This document shows, piece after piece, positions 6,436 through 6,522 of a stretch of DNA of 6,522 bases; the first letter of the stretch is position 1; each line of letters begins with the position of its first letter. The notes under the pieces were generated by a model. It was not told the DNA's origin and ran no database searches. It saw only the letters and a list, made by a program, of their open reading frames with translations. The stretch lies in contig JARXKR010000128.1 in assembly GCA_030271565.1 (NCBI GenBank), positions 1 through 6,522 on the forward strand, read 5' to 3'. The translations under genes and the position numbers were made by a program. The stretch comes from Pseudomonadota bacterium. Lineage in GTDB: Bacteria; Pseudomonadota; Alphaproteobacteria; Sphingomonadales; Sphingomonadaceae.

Positions 6436-6455
6436 GGCTCGGTGCGCCCTAGCAT
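6416..6455 (-). repeat. 20-bp imperfect tandem duplication at the alpha-E start codon
   Basis: Reading the minus strand, ATGCTAGGGCGCACCGAGCC (6455-6436) is followed directly by ATGCTAGGGCGGACCGCCAA (6435-6416). The first 16 bases differ at one position. Twenty is not a multiple of three, so the upstream copy is out of frame with alpha-E. The real start is the ATG of the second copy. Confidence 0.9.
6429..6455 (-). other. Mini-ORF of 8 codons overlapping the alpha-E start
   Basis: ATG at 6455-6453 reads MLGRTEPC and stops at TAG (6431-6429), inside the second copy of the tandem repeat and straddling the alpha-E start codon at 6435. It encodes the family's first five residues in the wrong frame for alpha-E. 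It may be a decoy start, a reinitiation leader, or simply a by-product of the duplication. Confidence 0.3.
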
Positions 6456-6472
6456 GATGCGAGGATCCCCAT
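6449..6472 (-). other. Mini-ORF of 7 codons overlapping the ATP-grasp stop (TGATG)
   Basis: ATG at 6472-6470 overlaps the ATP-grasp TGA by one base. It reads MGILASC and ends at TAG (6451-6449), just past the next ATG at 6455. With the 8-codon mini-ORF it forms a stepwise stop-start chain leading to alpha-E. There is no evidence that it is translated. Confidence 0.2.
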
Positions 6473-6522
6473 CAGTCCTGCAACACCCAGGTGTCCTTGG
6501 TCCCGCCGCCTTGCGAGCTGTT
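6472..6522 (-). CDS. Circularly permuted ATP-grasp protein, C-terminal tail (cut by window edge)
   Basis: Only the last 16 codons and the TGA stop (6474-6472) are in the window: NSSQGGGTKDTWVLQD. A tail of the type NSSQGGG(S/T)KDTWVL is characteristic of the circularly permuted type 2 ATP-grasp family (COG2308) that precedes alpha-E genes. ATP-grasp enzymes join a carboxylate to an amine through an acylphosphate. This family is predicted, not shown, to make peptide or amide bonds. Catalytic residues lie outside the window. The position, 36 nt upstream of alpha-E on the same strand, supports the call and suggests it is the first or an early gene of the operon. Confidence 0.87.
   Translation of the reverse strand, partial: NSSQGGGTKDTWVLQD

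Overview
The window is high-GC bacterial DNA and most likely comes from an alphaproteobacterium of the Sphingomonadales (Sphingomonadaceae or Erythrobacteraceae). That placement is inference. It rests on the serC-serA-hisZ gene order, the alphaproteobacterial/Methanosarcina-type SerC sequence, and a GC-rich intergenic palindromic repeat of a kind common in such genomes. All but one of the genes read leftwards (minus strand).

Left part (1-3049, minus strand): an amino-acid biosynthesis operon in the order serC, serA, hisZ. SerA and SerC catalyse the first two steps of the phosphoserine route to serine. HisZ, of which only the first 58 codons are present, is the regulatory subunit of the first enzyme of histidine synthesis. 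A 126-bp, highly palindromic repeat fills nearly all of the serC-serA gap, from the serC stop codon to just upstream of the serA ribosome binding site.

Middle (3050-3888): a 173-bp divergent intergenic region with several inverted and direct repeats separates serC from a single plus-strand gene. That gene encodes a lipoprotein with an extensin-like C-terminal, LAS/M15-like metallopeptidase domain. It ends one base before the stop codon of the gene facing it.

Right part (3890-6522, minus strand): a tightly packed four-gene operon. In transcription order it holds the C-terminal tail of a circularly permuted ATP-grasp protein, an alpha-E protein, a transglutaminase-like cysteine peptidase, and Anbu, a proteasome beta-subunit homologue. 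This set is known from comparative genomics as a predicted peptide-ligation and peptide-cleavage system with no established substrate. It is the most interesting content of the window. The ATP-grasp/alpha-E junction carries a 20-bp tandem duplication that creates decoy start codons and two overlapping mini-ORFs. No tRNA, rRNA, CRISPR array, transposase gene or phage gene is visible.
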